A DNA stretch of 64,000 bases from Orthonyx spaldingii (GCA_013397795.1 VZTJ01005978.1:108168-172167); one strand, 5' to 3'. Shown: positions 10,679 through 24,141, counted from the first letter of the stretch. Numbers and translations: made by a program. The notes: generated by a model not told the origin, from the sequence alone.

Positions 10679-13624
10679 TACGGCCTAAGGTGCTGCATAT
10701 TCTGTAAAATCCTGTACAGTTATCCAAACATGACACAGTTCAAAGCCTTCAAAATGCAATTCAGATAAAATAAAAATAAAATTTATTAAAAGGAAACCTT
10801 CAGAATCAAATTCAGCTGCATGAAGGCCGCTCACAAGTGCCCGTGCTATAATTTTTACGTAAGTATCCATTGACACCTGTGTAAGTAGAGCAGCTGAGCT
10901 CTGAAGAGGAGGGAGACAAGAATGCTGGCAAAATGTGGGGAGTTTCACCCAAAAATTGGGTTGCCATCCATGTGACACTTCTCTAGGTCCCCCACCAGGA
11001 TCTTCATTGTGGTGGGACAAACAGGGACAACTTAAAAGCCAAACCCCACAGAGATGCAAGACCAACCCCACAACTTTGTAACAGATCCAGAAACAGCCCC
11101 CGGCTCTCCCAAGCCCAGCTTAGCACCTCACCTATCCAGTCATTATCCCACCACATCATGGAAATAAAACCCTGGTGCTCATCTCCAGATAAACACACAT
11201 TATTATTCCCATAAAAGAAAATGAGGCAAAGGAATAACCACAGTTCTCTTGCCTATGGCACATGAAATATAATTTAAAATCTTCCCAGCTCATCATAAAA
11301 TCTCATCATTGCTTAAAACGGCAGAAGATACAGTCTTTGAAACTTTTAAATATTTAATTTGCATCTTTTTAAATCAAAGTTTGGATTGCAAGGTGCAGTG
11401 AGGAAAGGGAATATTTTTTGTTCTGGTAAACACAAGCGTAGCCTGTTTCTAATGAGTAGCAATCAAGAGACACTGCAGGGACACAGAACATAAAACAAAA
11501 CAGCGAGAGAATCCAATATGCTGCTATTCCTGGCAGTTCTAAAAATTAATTCAAACCTGCATCCATTACAAGAGTAATGGAAAAGTAGAGCTCCATGTCT
11601 GTAAATATTAGGAGCGTGGCTGATAGCCTCATTTCCTCCCCCACCTCAATTAAATATGGCACCTTGCAGCTAAATTACACAATGTGGCCACAGTCTGTAA
11701 ACAAAACAATCACTGTTACTGATGTTTGTGCCTAATAAATAGATGTACTGCTGTATTAGGGAGAGTTATGCCTCATGCAGTAGATGTTCCCTTCCAAACA
11801 GGTAGATCTCTTATTAAGCATTTAATTATTCATTTCTCCCTCCCCAAAACGATAGCACAGAACGAAGCCTTCTGCTGGTGCATCTCCTGCAAATCGCACC
11901 CAAAACCTTAAAAAAGTAGCTCCCAATCTGCTTCAGATCTAATTCTTCCAGACAGTTGTACGTTGTCAGCCTGACCCAGATGCTTAAAATGCATTAATGT
12001 TTATTCTTTAAACTGGCAAAAACAATCATTGAGGATGATAATCCAAGAATCAGCCTGTGCCCCACTGGCCCTCGATGGATTCGACTGCTGATCTTTCCTC
12101 ATCCTTGTGTAACCCCAGCATCCCTGCTTCATTTAATTTCTTAAGCTTTAATTAAAAAACAGCAAGGAAAGCCAGCAAGACAAAGCAGCTGAAAATTCCT
12201 TTATAGCTCGTGGAACAGCCAATATTGCTTGGAAAAGAGACAGCAAACACCACAGCCGAATACAAAGGTGGCTCACTGCAGCTTAATCTCTCCTGTTGTA
12301 TCCTGCTGAGGAATACTTCACAGAGCTGGTCTTTTATTTGTGCTCTGGCATCAGGAAAAGGGGAAACCATGAAACTTGTCCAGGAGTTTGTACATCACAG
12401 TCTCATCCTTTGCTCTGGTTCCCTCCCCCTGGCTTGGAACGCTGAGTGCAGCATGCACTCGCCTCCAGGAGAATGACAGCAGAATGTTACTAAGGGGGCA
12501 CATTTCTCACAGCACCAAGTCCCCACCTCAGTGACACTTTGTGATAAAGCTGGAGGTGCTGTTTTAGTTTGGAGCCTCAGGACATGGCCAAAACCAGTTT
12601 CAATGGCCAGGTGAGGTCGATGCCAGGGGAGCCCAGCTCGTTATCGGTGTGTGCGTGCATCAACAGCGAAGTGGCTTCAAACCCAGGCACAAACGGCTCT
12701 CCCACCACAGGGACAGCAGGAGAGTCCCCAGGGGCCAGACTGTGTCAAGAGTAAGTTCTCCTCACTCAGAAATTCTCAGACCAAGGAATTTCCCACACTC
12801 AGCCCAAAGCAGAGGCCCTTTGAGATGCTGACCACCCCACCTGACACAGCATTTACTCTGTGTGCTCCAGATCTTGATTTTATTTAAATCTCCAGCAGCT
12901 GGAGGAGCACCTTTCATCATGTCCTGAGTGTTTTTCATTGCTTCAGCTGAAGCTGTGATCACTGAAGCAGGAATGCTTTTCCCCCTTTCAGGAGCCTTTG
13001 GATGGGTTTAGGTTTTGCTTTTTCACCTATCTACAAATTCCCTTCCTGGCTAGCTCTAGGCCAAGGCAAAGGTTTTGCTGGAGTTTACTTTCCTTATTTT
13101 TGCACATGTATTACAGTTAACTTGCAGTTCAGAATAAAGTCATAAGTGAATCAATAGAATTTATATTAACCTTTACAAGTGTTTTCAAGTAAACCTTAAA
13201 TAGAAACAAAAGTAAACAAAAAAACCCCCCAAAACAACAATCAAAAACCAATCAAGATGCTCAACAAAAACAGACTTTACCACAAAATGTCTGTTTTGAC
13301 AAATTGATGTATTTGGATGAAAAGGAAAAACACAAATAAATCTAACCACGTTCTGTAATTGTTATAAAACTGCATGTGGAATTACTTATTTCCAAAAGGA
13401 AGCTGGATGCTTTTGGAGCCGTGGTTTCCTCACTCACCAGGACCAAGCCTGTCTAAAATGTTGTCTAATGAAGTGGTTTCCACACAATTGCATTTAAAGC
13501 CGCTGAGGCCAGACAGGAATGCAGGCACAGCCCTCACTGAGCAGTGACTGATGTTTTATGTCAAAATGGCAGCAAATAGAGCAGAAGGCCCCACTGTTTT
13601 ACATATTCTAATGCAAGCAGAAGT
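10679..13624. other. single-copy, mostly AT-rich noncoding DNA
   Basis: Nearly 3 kb without recognisable repeats or genes. 11200-12150 and 13080-13380 are strongly AT-rich. The part at about 11500-12050 is dense in homeobox-type ATTA/TAAT cores and is listed separately. An A/C-rich low-complexity tract lies near 13200-13260. Confidence 0.6.
11500..12050. other. candidate conserved noncoding element
   Basis: This repeat-free stretch is AT-rich but not simple, with ordered motifs such as CTCAATTAAATATGGC, ACAAAACAATCACTGTTACT and AAGCATTTAATTATTCATTT. Such texture is typical of vertebrate enhancers near developmental genes. It is a judgement of texture only; no alignment was possible. Confidence 0.25.
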
Positions 13625-14102
13625 GTGGAGCACAGCAGTGAAATCCCACCTGGAGCTCTGCATCCAGCCCTGGTGTTCCAGTACAAGGAAGACGTGGATC
13701 TGTTAGAGCAGGTCCAGAGGAGGGACACAAGGATGCCCTGAGGGCTGGGACAGGCAGAGTGACTTGGGGTGCTTGGCCTTGAGAGGAGAAGGGTTTGGTG
13801 ACACCTTATGGCAACATTTCAATATACAAAAAAAGCTTATAAGAAGCACTTTTTAGCAATCCCTGTAGTGACAGGACCGGGGGCAATGGACTGGATATAA
13901 GGAAAAAATGGTTTCAGATGGAGGTGGGGAGGCCCTGGCACAGGGTGCCCAGAGAAGCTGTGGCTGTCCCTGGATCCCTGGAAGTGTCCCAGGCCAGGCT
14001 TGGAGCACCCTGGGATAGTGGAAGGTGTCCCTGCCGTGGCAGGGGGGGACTGGATCTTCAAGGTCCCTTCTAATCCAACCTAGTCTGGGATTGTATGATT
14101 CT
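13625..14102 (+). mobile_element. CR1 LINE, longer 3' portion
   Basis: It reaches further 5' than most copies here. It starts near AAATCCCACCTGGAGCTCTG and GTCCAGAGGAGGGACACAAG, then GTGCCCAGAGAAGCTGTGG and TGGAAGGTGTCCCTGCC, ending in AGTCTGGGATTGTATGATTC. About 480 bp survive. The central part (about 13800-13880) is diverged and contains an A run, so the copy looks old or rearranged. Confidence 0.88.
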
Positions 14103-15792
14103 GAACTTTCAGTCCTCAAAATTGGTGACCATGCCATAAACTGTCCCTCTTCTGACTGGCTCTGGCTGCAATGTGCTGACACTGAAAGGAACCACACTTC
14201 TGCATTCCATTTTTATAGGCCTTCTTAGCTCAGTAGTTTTATGGTTTTCAATCTGACTTTTTAAGTATGAGTTTATAGTGTTTCACCTCTATCTAAAATG
14301 GATAAGTCTGTAAGAACTTTGCTGTTTGATTAAGTTATCATGCATGAAGAGCCAGAAAAATTTAAGACAATTGTTCATTTAAATTGCTGTTAATTACATC
14401 CTCCTGACATAGTTATTGTACTATACGCACATTTTGGATAAAACTACTGTAGTATCTAATTGAACTCAAAAATATTTCTGACATTTTAATGAACACACCA
14501 ATTAGTTTTATTTTACAAGACTTTCAAATGAACCACGGAGGATTAGAAAATGACATTCAAGGTCTGCATGTAATTAAATTACGTAACACAGAAGAGGGGA
14601 AACAGTGTCATGTTGAAGAGATAAAAAAGGTAGGAACATGTTAGCACTTGAGATGTGCTGGAGTAAATAAGGTCTTTGTAGAACAGAGCCATTCTTTTTT
14701 TTAGCCACCAAAATTCATGGAAGTCAATGGAAATGTCACAGCATCATTGTCACCAGGCACAGACTGCAAGCCTGGTGGCTTGGAAGCCGTTATCCTGCTC
14801 CTTACCAGAGACCCCATTTCCATTTCACTTTTATGGAAATTTTACATAATTATTTGTGGAAGTCAAGTGGAACTTCACAGAGTCAGTGGAGCTGCGCTGG
14901 AATGAACCAGACATGGGAAGACAAAGAGTTGTCTGGACTTCAGAGCAATCCTGGTGCTTGTGAGGTTTTCCACATGAGAGCTCAGCTGGAGAGGAGCAGG
15001 AATTGAAGGCATTTAAAGCAGTTAAATCAGATGTATCGATCCCACACTTACCCAGCTGTCTGGATGCATTTTACTGAGCCACAGAAGTCACACGTGTGTT
15101 CCATGGAAAATGTCCAGTGCCAGGGACCCCTTGCTGCTGCAGTAAACTCCTGTCAAAGGAAGGAGGAGGTGGTCAGAGCAGTCCAATTTTCCAAGGATCA
15201 ATAGCCCTGTAAAACACTCAGAAGAATGAGGAAAGTAGACATAAATAGATACACTCAAGTGCACATCCACACTTTAATGAGCAGCAAATTGTGCACACAG
15301 AAATCTTTAGTCTCTTGAGCAGCTCCTCAAACTCTTTAAGCTTCTTCCTAAGCCTCCAGCCTCTCCCTGTGCTCTCTGTGCTGCAGAACTAATCCCAAAA
15401 GCAGCATTCCAAGTACTGTGGTGGAGCCCAAAGTGGCAGCTCGGCCTCTCACATCCCCTCAGGGGGACTGGGGACAGAGAGAAGCACAGGGTATGAGTGA
15501 GAAAACTCCTGGGCTGAGAGATCAGACAGGTTAATAGGGAAAGCAAAAGCTGTGCACATATGGAAATCAAACCAAGGAACTCATTCCCTGCTTCCCAGGG
15601 CCGGGCAGGTGTTCAGCAGCTCCAGGAGAGCAGGCCCCATCCCACGGAACGGTGACTTGGGAAGACAAAAACCAACATACTGAACATATCCCTTGAGTCT
15701 CTTAGGTTCACCTGTCCTGGCTGTGACCCCTCGCAATTCCTGGTGTCCCTGTCACTGTTGAGGGGCAGGAAAGGCCTTGGCTCTGGGTGAGC
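14103..15792. other. single-copy noncoding DNA
   Basis: No gene recognised. 14240-14720 is AT-rich; the rest is of mixed composition. It borders the minisatellite on the right. Confidence 0.6.
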
Positions 15793-16016
15793 ACATCCCT
15801 GTGTCACCAGCTCTGCTTCCACATCCCTGTGTCACCAGCTCTGCTTCCACATCCCTGTGTCACCAGCTCTGCTTCCACATCCCTGTGTCACCAGCTCTGC
15901 TTCCACATCCCTGTGTCACCAGCTCTGCTTCCACATCCCTGTGTCACCAGCTCTGCTTCCACATCCCTGTGTCACCAGCTCTGCTTCCACATCCCTGTGT
16001 CACCAGCTCTGCTTCC
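15793..16016. repeat. 28-bp minisatellite, 8 units
   Basis: The 28-bp unit, beginning ACATCCCTGTGTCACCAG, is repeated eight times head to tail without a visible difference. Since 28 is not a multiple of 3, each reading frame cycles through all three registers, which explains overlapping open frames with repetitive peptides on the plus strand (15777-16120). These are not genes. Perfect identity suggests recent expansion, so copy number is likely to vary between individuals. Confidence 0.97.
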
Positions 16017-18406
16017 AGCACAGATCCCGACACAGCCCCACAGCGGCCTCGGGGAGGAAAATTATCTCTGCCCCAGCCAAAGCCAACACACTAAGTGATG
16101 AAAAATTGTTGCTTTCCTGATCATCATCCTTTGAATTTCTCACAGACTGGCATTTGCTCCCCTTCTTTTCCATGAGAATAACTCGGTGTGCAAATATCCA
16201 ATTCCCTCCCTGTGTGTGTCTTGCTTCCACCACCATAGGGAGTGACAAAACAGGCACAGTCAAGAGATGAGAGAAGGAAAAAAAAAAAGTCAATATCAGA
16301 AAACTTGGCACAACATTCATTTATAAAAGTGGACGCAAAATGCAAACAATTCAATGTTCAGAACAACTCATCTGAATTCCATTATCATCTAAGTAGAATC
16401 TGGTATTTGTTAAAGAGGACAAATGTTCTTAAAAGATGTGTTGCTCACAATCATCTCAGGATAAAAAAAAACATGAATATGAGTAACCAGTTGGTCCCTC
16501 TGCATTGCAAAGAAGAAAAGGAAAAGAGAAAAGAAAAGAATTAAAGATGACTTTTCAACAGATGCAAAGCACTCTGGGGGGCTGTCACTGAGACAAATAA
16601 AGCCGTGGGATGTCGGGATGAAATCCATGAATGCCTCTTGTGTACCACAACCCATGGGCAGGTTTGGACAGCACCACACACTGGGTGATGAGGGCTGGGG
16701 GAGAGGGGCAATTCCTGGTAAAGGACAGGAAAGTCATGGAATATCAGCCCAAAACTCAGGTCCCAGGAGGAGGTGGATCAGAGAGCAGGATTTTGCTCTA
16801 TTATTTTTTTTTTCCATCAGTACAGATGATAGAAAAATGTTTCCAGTAGCTGGGGTTTTTTTGCATATTATAGCATGTTAAAGCAACTATTGAAACCTTT
16901 TCACTGTGGAAAATTAAGATTGCAAAAAATGAAATTTCAAACAGGAAAATATTGCTAACTTTAAAAAAAAAAAAAACCTCTTTTCATTAAAAGACAGATT
17001 TCCCCAATTTTTTTTCTAGTGAAAAGTGGAGGTGTTTATTCTTAGAGATATTGTTTGCTTGTTTTAGATAATGCATCTTCACTGCATCCCCCAAAATGCA
17101 GAAGAAAGGAGGGAAAGCCATTGCTAGAAATTTAGCAGATGTACCTGGATGGTTGGTAAAGCTGCTACAATTTTTCAGGTTCTAGGACAGCATTGTACCC
17201 CTAGAAAAAAACCACAAAATTTTCACACTCATCTGCCTCAACAAAAATTAAGAAATTAATAAAAAAACTTTTTTCTAGAAGTAGAGAAAATTCAACATAA
17301 GCCAGATAAGGTAAAATAAATCGATAGCTGAGTAATCTCAGAGAAACAAAACTGATCTAATTTGTCCTGGAATTAGGCATCTGCCATCATCTTTAATTTG
17401 CCAGATCCCATACAAATATAACATCCAAGAAGTCCCTAAAGCAATTTCACATCCTAATTTGGATAATTTTATATCACTATAATCATGGAGTTTTGCTCCC
17501 AATCTCCTCCAAAAAGTAGAAGAGTGGCTCCTCTATTTTAAGTTAACTGTCTTTACTTTTCTAAGTCATTTGGCATTTCCTATATGTGGAGGCAACTGTG
17601 CAAATTTAAAGCCTGATCTTTACTTGGTGTCAATCAAAAGAGCTTCACCAGGGGAGGAAGGAAGTATAAGACTCCTCACCAAGACTGTCACTTAAATGCA
17701 TCTCAACATCAAACATTGCCAAAAAAAGGTAGTTATTTTCATATAAAACAACTCAGAACATACTTAATATATATGGCTGAATCATGGAAATCTACATATA
17801 GCACTCAAAATTCTCTAAATCAAATCTCGCTTTTTACATTGGAAAGCTGGGGCTGCAGCCAGAATTAACAGCTTTTCCAAAAGTATTTCCATTGTGTGTA
17901 TTTTCACCTGGCTGAAAAGCAGTTCTTTAAAAGACTCATTTCTTGTGATGCTGGTGAGATCGAGATTTTTTTAAGATATTTGGAATTCACTGTACAGAAC
18001 AAAGAGGCATTAAAATTAGAAATTAGATATGAGTTATTTGGAATTAGTCTTGCCTATCTCAGCATATGAATATTTGATTATTTAGCTGTGCTTTGACTTA
18101 TTTTCACACATTATATACAGCACAAACTTCAAGTCCCAGATATGTTGGTGTTTCTTTCTTATTCTTATTTTAGCACGTCCAGTGCAGCCACCTTTCCTCC
18201 AGAGCCAAACACTGAATCCATTCCCAGTGAATCCAGACAATATATATTCACCATATGGAGCATGAAGTCTGTAAAACAGGAATGTTTCTCACCCCTTGTT
18301 ATTTGGCGCCTGCATCAAAGAAGTTTATACCTTCCAGTAGAACCTACTGTCCCATTTTTGGCTCTCCTTTTGCATCATGGTGTGCCTTGAAGCCTGAATA
18401 GAGTTT
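16017..18406. other. single-copy, AT-rich noncoding DNA
   Basis: No gene or repeat family recognised. 16850-18130 is AT-rich, with a poly-A run near 16962-16975. Confidence 0.6.
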
Positions 18407-18445
18407 GAATTCACAGAACAACCTGAGTAGGAAGGGATCAGCTCA
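18407..18445 (-). mobile_element. possible CR1 3' end remnant
   Basis: TTCACAGAACAACCTGAGTA followed by GGAAGGGATC resembles the antisense 3' end of CR1 subfamilies with a CCTGAGTTGGAAGGGACC core. The match is short and diverged, and the following sequence is not recognisably CR1. Confidence 0.35.
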
Positions 18446-21400
18446 CTGGTGACTTGTTCTGGTTCTGATGGAGGGGTCTCAGGTGAAGTTTCCAGTTGTG
18501 TTCCATGAAGAACTACACAGGAATTCTGAGGGTAGGGATGGGATGTGATGAATATTCACCCAGGCTCACCGCGGGCACTGAGCCAAAGAGCCTTGACCAC
18601 CTCCAGGATCCCGGTCACAGCTGACCACGCCAAAAATGTCATTTGACCCCTGGATCCTTCCTCCTGCCTGTCAGGAGGTTGTGGTTAAGAATGGGAGCTG
18701 CTGACCCTCCAGACAATGCTGTCAGCAAGGGAAAACCGGGAGAGCTGATCCATGGCACAGCCAGGCACTCTGGCATGGAGCTGGTTGTCATCTTGCAGAG
18801 CAACAGACCCAGGTTTTGGAGAAAGGAAGGAGAAGTTGTGGTGGGGAGGGGCAATAGGACCACCAGTGCAGGGAGAGGGGTTCTGATAAAAGGAGTCTGT
18901 AGGGATGGGGATCAGGGAGGTCTGGGAGTGGATATCAAACCCTGGGCACAGACAGCCCCATCCTCACTGCTCACCCCTTCCACTCCAGCCCTGCCCTCCC
19001 AGCATTTCCCAAAGGACCAGTGGCCTGTCCCAGCCCCTTTCCCATGCTCTGATGTGACAGGGCCAGAGTGATTCCCCCCCTTCCCAAAACCTTCCCTCCT
19101 TCTCCCAGTGCTTCCCAGTTGAATTCTGCCTGTCCTGCCAAGCAGCCTTAACTGCTGCTGCTAAGGAGGCACTGTCCCACCAGAGAGCAATCCTGGTGCT
19201 GGGAAGCCAGCACACAGCAGGAGCACCAGATGAGCAGCAGACAGTAGGAACACGAGCCATGAAAACCTTTTGTGACTTATTCATTCCTCCTGAGTCAGTC
19301 TTGCAATTGTGAAGGGCTGTGTCCGTATTTCCCAGCTCCAAATGCAACACAAAACCCAGAGGCTGCTGTGAAACTTCGATAAGGAAATTGAAATTTGCCA
19401 TAAAAGCAAGGCACACCACTAAACACCAAAATGGACAATACCCCTAGCAGTGCTAGGAAAGGTTCAAGACATCCAAAAGGCAATATAGGCACTCAGACCA
19501 TCCTCAGGGGAGGCTGTAAGAGCTGCAGGAACACCTGTATGTGGTCATTTCCCACCCCACACTCCCATCCTGTGACACAGCAAAGTACTGGGGGTTTGCA
19601 GGCAGCTGGATGAATCTGAGTCCTGGAGGACAGTGCTCGGGCTGGTGACGAGCAAAGTCGGGTTTAAATAAATCATCACCAGGATCTGTTTGTGCTAATC
19701 CACGGGAGAAAAGAGTTTAACTTTCATTTCAGGCAATGGCCCTGATGGATATCAGAACCTGCGCTGAGCCCATGAATAGATGAATAAAAATACACCTAAA
19801 GAGCCCGGGATGTATACCTGTCAAACACTCAGATGACTAATGCAAGAAGAACCAGATAAAGACATTAAACATGCAGTAGACACTGGCATGGGGTGGGAGG
19901 ATGTCTGATTCTTGTCAAGCAATCACAAAAGAGAACTATTTAAGATCCAAAAATACGGCGTGGGGGACTGTAATTCAATTGCAAAGGCACTGAAGAGAGC
20001 AGCTTTTGAATACAGCCTTTAGTTCCAGTTTAAGAAATCAAAGTTACTGTATTATTAACGTGCTTTAAACACCAGGTAAACCAGCAATTTCTTCCTCTGC
20101 AGGCACCTGGTGCTCCTCACAAAATAACACCGTGTTTTGACATCCCCCGTGCATGGCACGGGCTGCCTGTCAAGCAGAGGAGGTGCCAGCAGAGGGGTGG
20201 TGGTGTGCCTTTGCCAGCTGTGGCTGCGAGCCCCGAGCGAGACAGACAGACAGACCTCAGGTAACCCTGATCTGCACGGGCGTTGGCACCTTTGCTGCAG
20301 CACCCGCTGGGCTGCCTTCAGCTCCACACTCCAGCTCTGTGTTCCCGGGGGGGCAGCGATAATCCAGGCTGGGTGAGTCAGAAACATCCACCTCTGCTCC
20401 AGGAATAGCCTGGGACTAAAAGGTAGGAGCTGGGAGGGCTCTCTCTTGCTGCAGGGGTCCAAGAGGAGGGCAGGATAAGCACTTAATCTGTGTGTGTGCT
20501 CTGCAGAGGATGAAAAACAGATGCAGAACACAGAGGCACCACATGTCCAAGCTGCTTCCCACACCAAGAGAGTTCTTTGAGTATTAGGATACACAGATAC
20601 ACGGGTTTTTCAGCTCCTCAAAAAACCCCCTGGCATGCCAAAACACCTGGGCTTTACAAAAATGCTCTGGCAGTTTCCAGCAGGTGTCCCCTGCGTGTTT
20701 GGACCCTCTCAGGTTCAAAAGGTCCTTTAATTCAGACCTTCATGCAATTAGCTGAGCACTCAAACCACAGCAAAGAGCTTGTCCCACCTCCACTGTCTCT
20801 GTGAGTCCTTCCCAGCTCCCCAAAACTAAAATTGCAATGCTCTGCTCTCAGAAATAACCTCAGGATGCCATGAAATGAATCAGCATAGTAATCTTTTGCA
20901 AAAACACGTCAGTGTTTGTTTATTTATTTCTTTTTCATTTGTGCATTTAAAATCAGTTTGTGAAAAGTGGGAGGTTTGCCTCGAAACCTGTGAGCTGGGT
21001 GAAACTGGGTTCTCTATGAAAAGACTGTCACACTGGAGATGTTAATCACACATTTGACTTAAAGCACATAGAGGTGTTTTCAGATACCTTTACCTTTTCT
21101 AAACACCTACCTGTGCTTTGGGGCTTTTTATGAAGTTTATGGTCCTTTCAAACTCCAACATCTAGATGTGGATAGTTTCCTTTATAAAAAGCCTGTCACA
21201 GATGGCTTCAGATGGACGTGTCAGCTTAATCTGAGACAGCAAGTCAGGCAAAATAACCTACATTCCAACCAGTAGAGAAGTTTTCTTTCCTTCCTCGCTG
21301 CCTTGTGCTATTATAAAATTAACAGAAGTGTTCACAGGGATATTTCTCCAATCGACCTTGGCTCAAGTCTATCAATGCTTTCCAACAGACTGAAGCAATA

Positions 21401-23769
21401 CAAACTCTGCACACAATTGCTCCCTGTCCTCTGCCACAGAAGCACTTCCCTTAATAAGAAAATTCCAAAGGATTTTCAATTGGAGGCACCATCAATGGTT
21501 GCAGTTAATGGCAATACATTCCTTGAGATTTATTCTGCGAGAGGCACCTTTCATTTTAACAAATGTAGCACAGTGTGAGGGGTTTGTGATGGGTGAACTT
21601 AGTCAGCATGTGCTGACAGCCCCCCGACAGCTGAAGGACTGTGCAAAATGTATGATTTGAAGGCTTGAAGTGTGTTATTCTTCCCTTTGTTACTCAGCTG
21701 GATTCAAGTGCTGAAAAAAAACCCACCTGGCCCTAGGAAATCATCTTTTCCTCGGGTGAAGTGTGTGCTTTGCCTTTGAAAGGGAGGTTTAATGGGGAAA
21801 GGAGAACTGCAAAGTTAACTGGAAAGGTCTCCTCAATAAATGTTTTCTAATTTCTACTCCAATACTGGATCAGGAGAGGGGTGAGAGTCACCAGCAATAT
21901 TTTGTGTACAACTGGAACCATCATTTTCAACAGAAGCCCTTTTTAGTGTTTACTCAGTTTAGAGAGATTGAATCTGAAAATCTGCATCACTTTCCATTTC
22001 ATCACCTCCAAGTTATCTTTCTCCAAACCAGAGAAAGTAGGATACTTCTTTTTTCCTTTTCCACTCTCATTCTGCAACCACCTTCCTACCTGCATTCCTC
22101 TCACTGAAAATATTAATTTTCAATTTCATTTGCACAGGGCAAACATTCTGTCTGTAACGGTGACGGGGCAGCAAAGGCTGCAGAGGGAAACCCCACAGTG
22201 CCTAATGCAGGCTCTGGCAGCTGAACCCCTCTCCAGTCGCTCACCACCTCGAAATCTGGAGCTGCAGAAGGGGGGCTGAGTGATGAAGACAGATCTCTGC
22301 ATTTTTAATGAGCAGTCCTGCAATATTTACTTGGTTAAAAGACAGTGGATACTTCATCTTGCCTGTCATAACAAATATGTTCCTCCTGGCAACTCAGCCT
22401 CTCGTGTTTAACACTGCACTGACAAATGTACCTCTCCCCTTTTGTGATGGAAGCAGACACAATTTCAAAGGGAATAGGCATGCAGGTTAACTGGGGTTAT
22501 TTTTTCTCTATTCCTCTTTTAATTTTATAAATGAGTCCTTCTCCTAGAGCTAAAGACCACTACTGCAGTTTGAGTCCATAGCCCCAATTCAAAGCCATGT
22601 CAACACTCTCCCTATAAATCCTCAGCTTTGTGCACTGCTCAGCAGCAGAAGTGAATTGAAATACAAAGGCTAATACACAAGTCTGGAGTCAGGTAATAAG
22701 GCCCAGCTTCCCAAAGTGCATTTTCCCTGCTGAGTATGAGGACAAAGTGATACCTCCTCATACATGAAGCTGATTTAAAAGTGTTCCTCCATTGTTTTCC
22801 CAGCATCATCTCCCTTGCAGACCCACAAAAAGGACCTGAGAGAGCTCAAAAAAAAATCCCCAAACTTGTCAGAAGGGTAAAGAAAAGAGAAATCTGTCCT
22901 TCTTGCCTTACTTTCTGTTCTTCCAGCAAGTTTCCCCTTCCCAGGGCTTGTTTTACATTGCCTGGAGTAGCTTGGTCATGTAGAGGTGGCTGCAGGAAAG
23001 GGCAGCAGAAACTGATGGTTCCTGAGACACTTTGTCAGTGATGGATGGACATCACATATCCTGACATTACTTCCCACTATTTCACAGAGGAGAGTTAGGA
23101 ATGGATTCATTGAGCAATGTTTCCTCCTTCCATGATCCATCTTGAGATGACAATCCAATTTTCAGGTCAAGAGAAAATTTTTAAGTGATGGAAAAGTCAC
23201 AGGTGACAAGAATGATGGCTGTGGGCGATGGCAGGAGGAGGAATGGCTCTGGTATGGGTTTTATGGATGAGACACACAGGATAGGATGGAGGAAGGAGCA
23301 CGGTGTGGGAGTCACAGCGAAGCAGGGCAGTCGTGGGTTTGTGCACAGCCAGCCTTGTTCTGCTCACAGATCACACACAAACGCACAGACACTCCCTTCT
23401 CCAGACTTCTGACAGCAGAAATAATATAAAAATATATCTGTGAGTATTCCATTTTCCCCAGTCAAAGTCCAGCCAGAGTCACTATTTATCATCATTTATT
23501 CCAGCAAGTAGAAGCCACACCCAGACCAATTATCTCACTGTCAGAGCTTGTAAATGGTGTTTTGGTATCATGGGATTCCTGTTCAGGAGGTTTGTTTGGA
23601 TTCTGAGGCCTCTAATCTTTATCAGATATTACACGCCACTCATCACTGTCAGGAGCCACAGCAGCATCAGCATCCGTGGCATTGCTAACAGGGCCGCATT
23701 CAGCATGTGGATCATCCTGCACATTATCCCCCAAATTCCTTCTTGCCTGAGAAAAATTAACTCCACATG
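18446..23769. other. single-copy noncoding DNA with GC-rich patches
   Basis: Over 5 kb without a recognised gene or repeat. 18550-19100 and 20130-20400 are GC-rich; the latter has about nine CpG dinucleotides, notable against the CpG-poor surroundings. A 179-codon minus-strand frame (20055-20594) spans that patch but shows no domain and is probably a by-product of GC content. The remainder is AT-rich and featureless by eye. Confidence 0.55.
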
Positions 23770-23895
23770 ACCAGGACAGGCTGGATGGGGTTTGGAGCAA
23801 TCTGGAAGATGTCCCTGCCTGTGACAGGGGGTGGAATGAGATAGGCTTTAAGATCCCTTCCAACTCAAGCCAGTCTGGGATTCTGTGACTCTGTG
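23770..23895 (+). mobile_element. CR1 LINE fragment, 3' end
   Basis: Sense CR1: GACAGGCTGGATGGGGTTTG, AAGATCCCTTCCAACTCAAG, ending GGGATTCTGTGACTCTGTG. About 125 bp. Its 3' end faces the 3' end of the minus-strand CR1 that begins at 24051. Confidence 0.85.
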
Positions 23896-24050
23896 GGTAT
23901 CAGCTGTTCACTGCTTTCCATGGAATATAAGGGCAGGGAATGGTTTTGTGAACAATAAAGTTAACTAACTGGATGCTTAAAAAGGTTTTCATAGCAACAA
24001 CACTTGCTTGTGGCCCAGCAAGGCTGTTCCAAGACATGAAGAGTGCAGTT

Positions 24051-24141
24051 CATAGAATTACAGAATTTCAAACTGGTTTGGGTTTGAAGGGACCTCAAAG
24101 CCCATCCAGTCCCACCCCCTGCCATGGGCAGAGACACCTTC
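24051..24141 (-). mobile_element. CR1 LINE, 3' part, split by an LTR
   Basis: Antisense CR1 from CATAGAATTACAGAATTTC through GAAGGGACCTCAAAGCCCAT to AGACACCTTC. The expected continuation, CACTGT...GGCTGCTCCAAGCC, is missing here and resumes at 24908. The solo LTR 24142-24902 separates the halves. The two parts are one element. Confidence 0.93.
24137..24141. repeat. 5-bp target site duplication, left (CCTTC)
   Basis: CCTTC precedes the LTR and recurs exactly at 24903-24907. Removing the LTR and one copy restores an uninterrupted CR1. Five bases fit ERVL-class integration. Confidence 0.88.

Noticed and set aside
15793..16016. CRISPR array
   Set aside because: Units are directly adjacent with no spacers, and the DNA is from a bird.
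15777..16120. Repetitive peptide frames over the minisatellite
   Set aside because: All three plus frames are open because the 28-bp unit shifts register; no sign of a gene.
20055..20594. 179-codon minus-strand frame
   Set aside because: Single-copy GC-rich DNA, no domain, no splice structure, low-complexity Ser/Leu/Arg composition.
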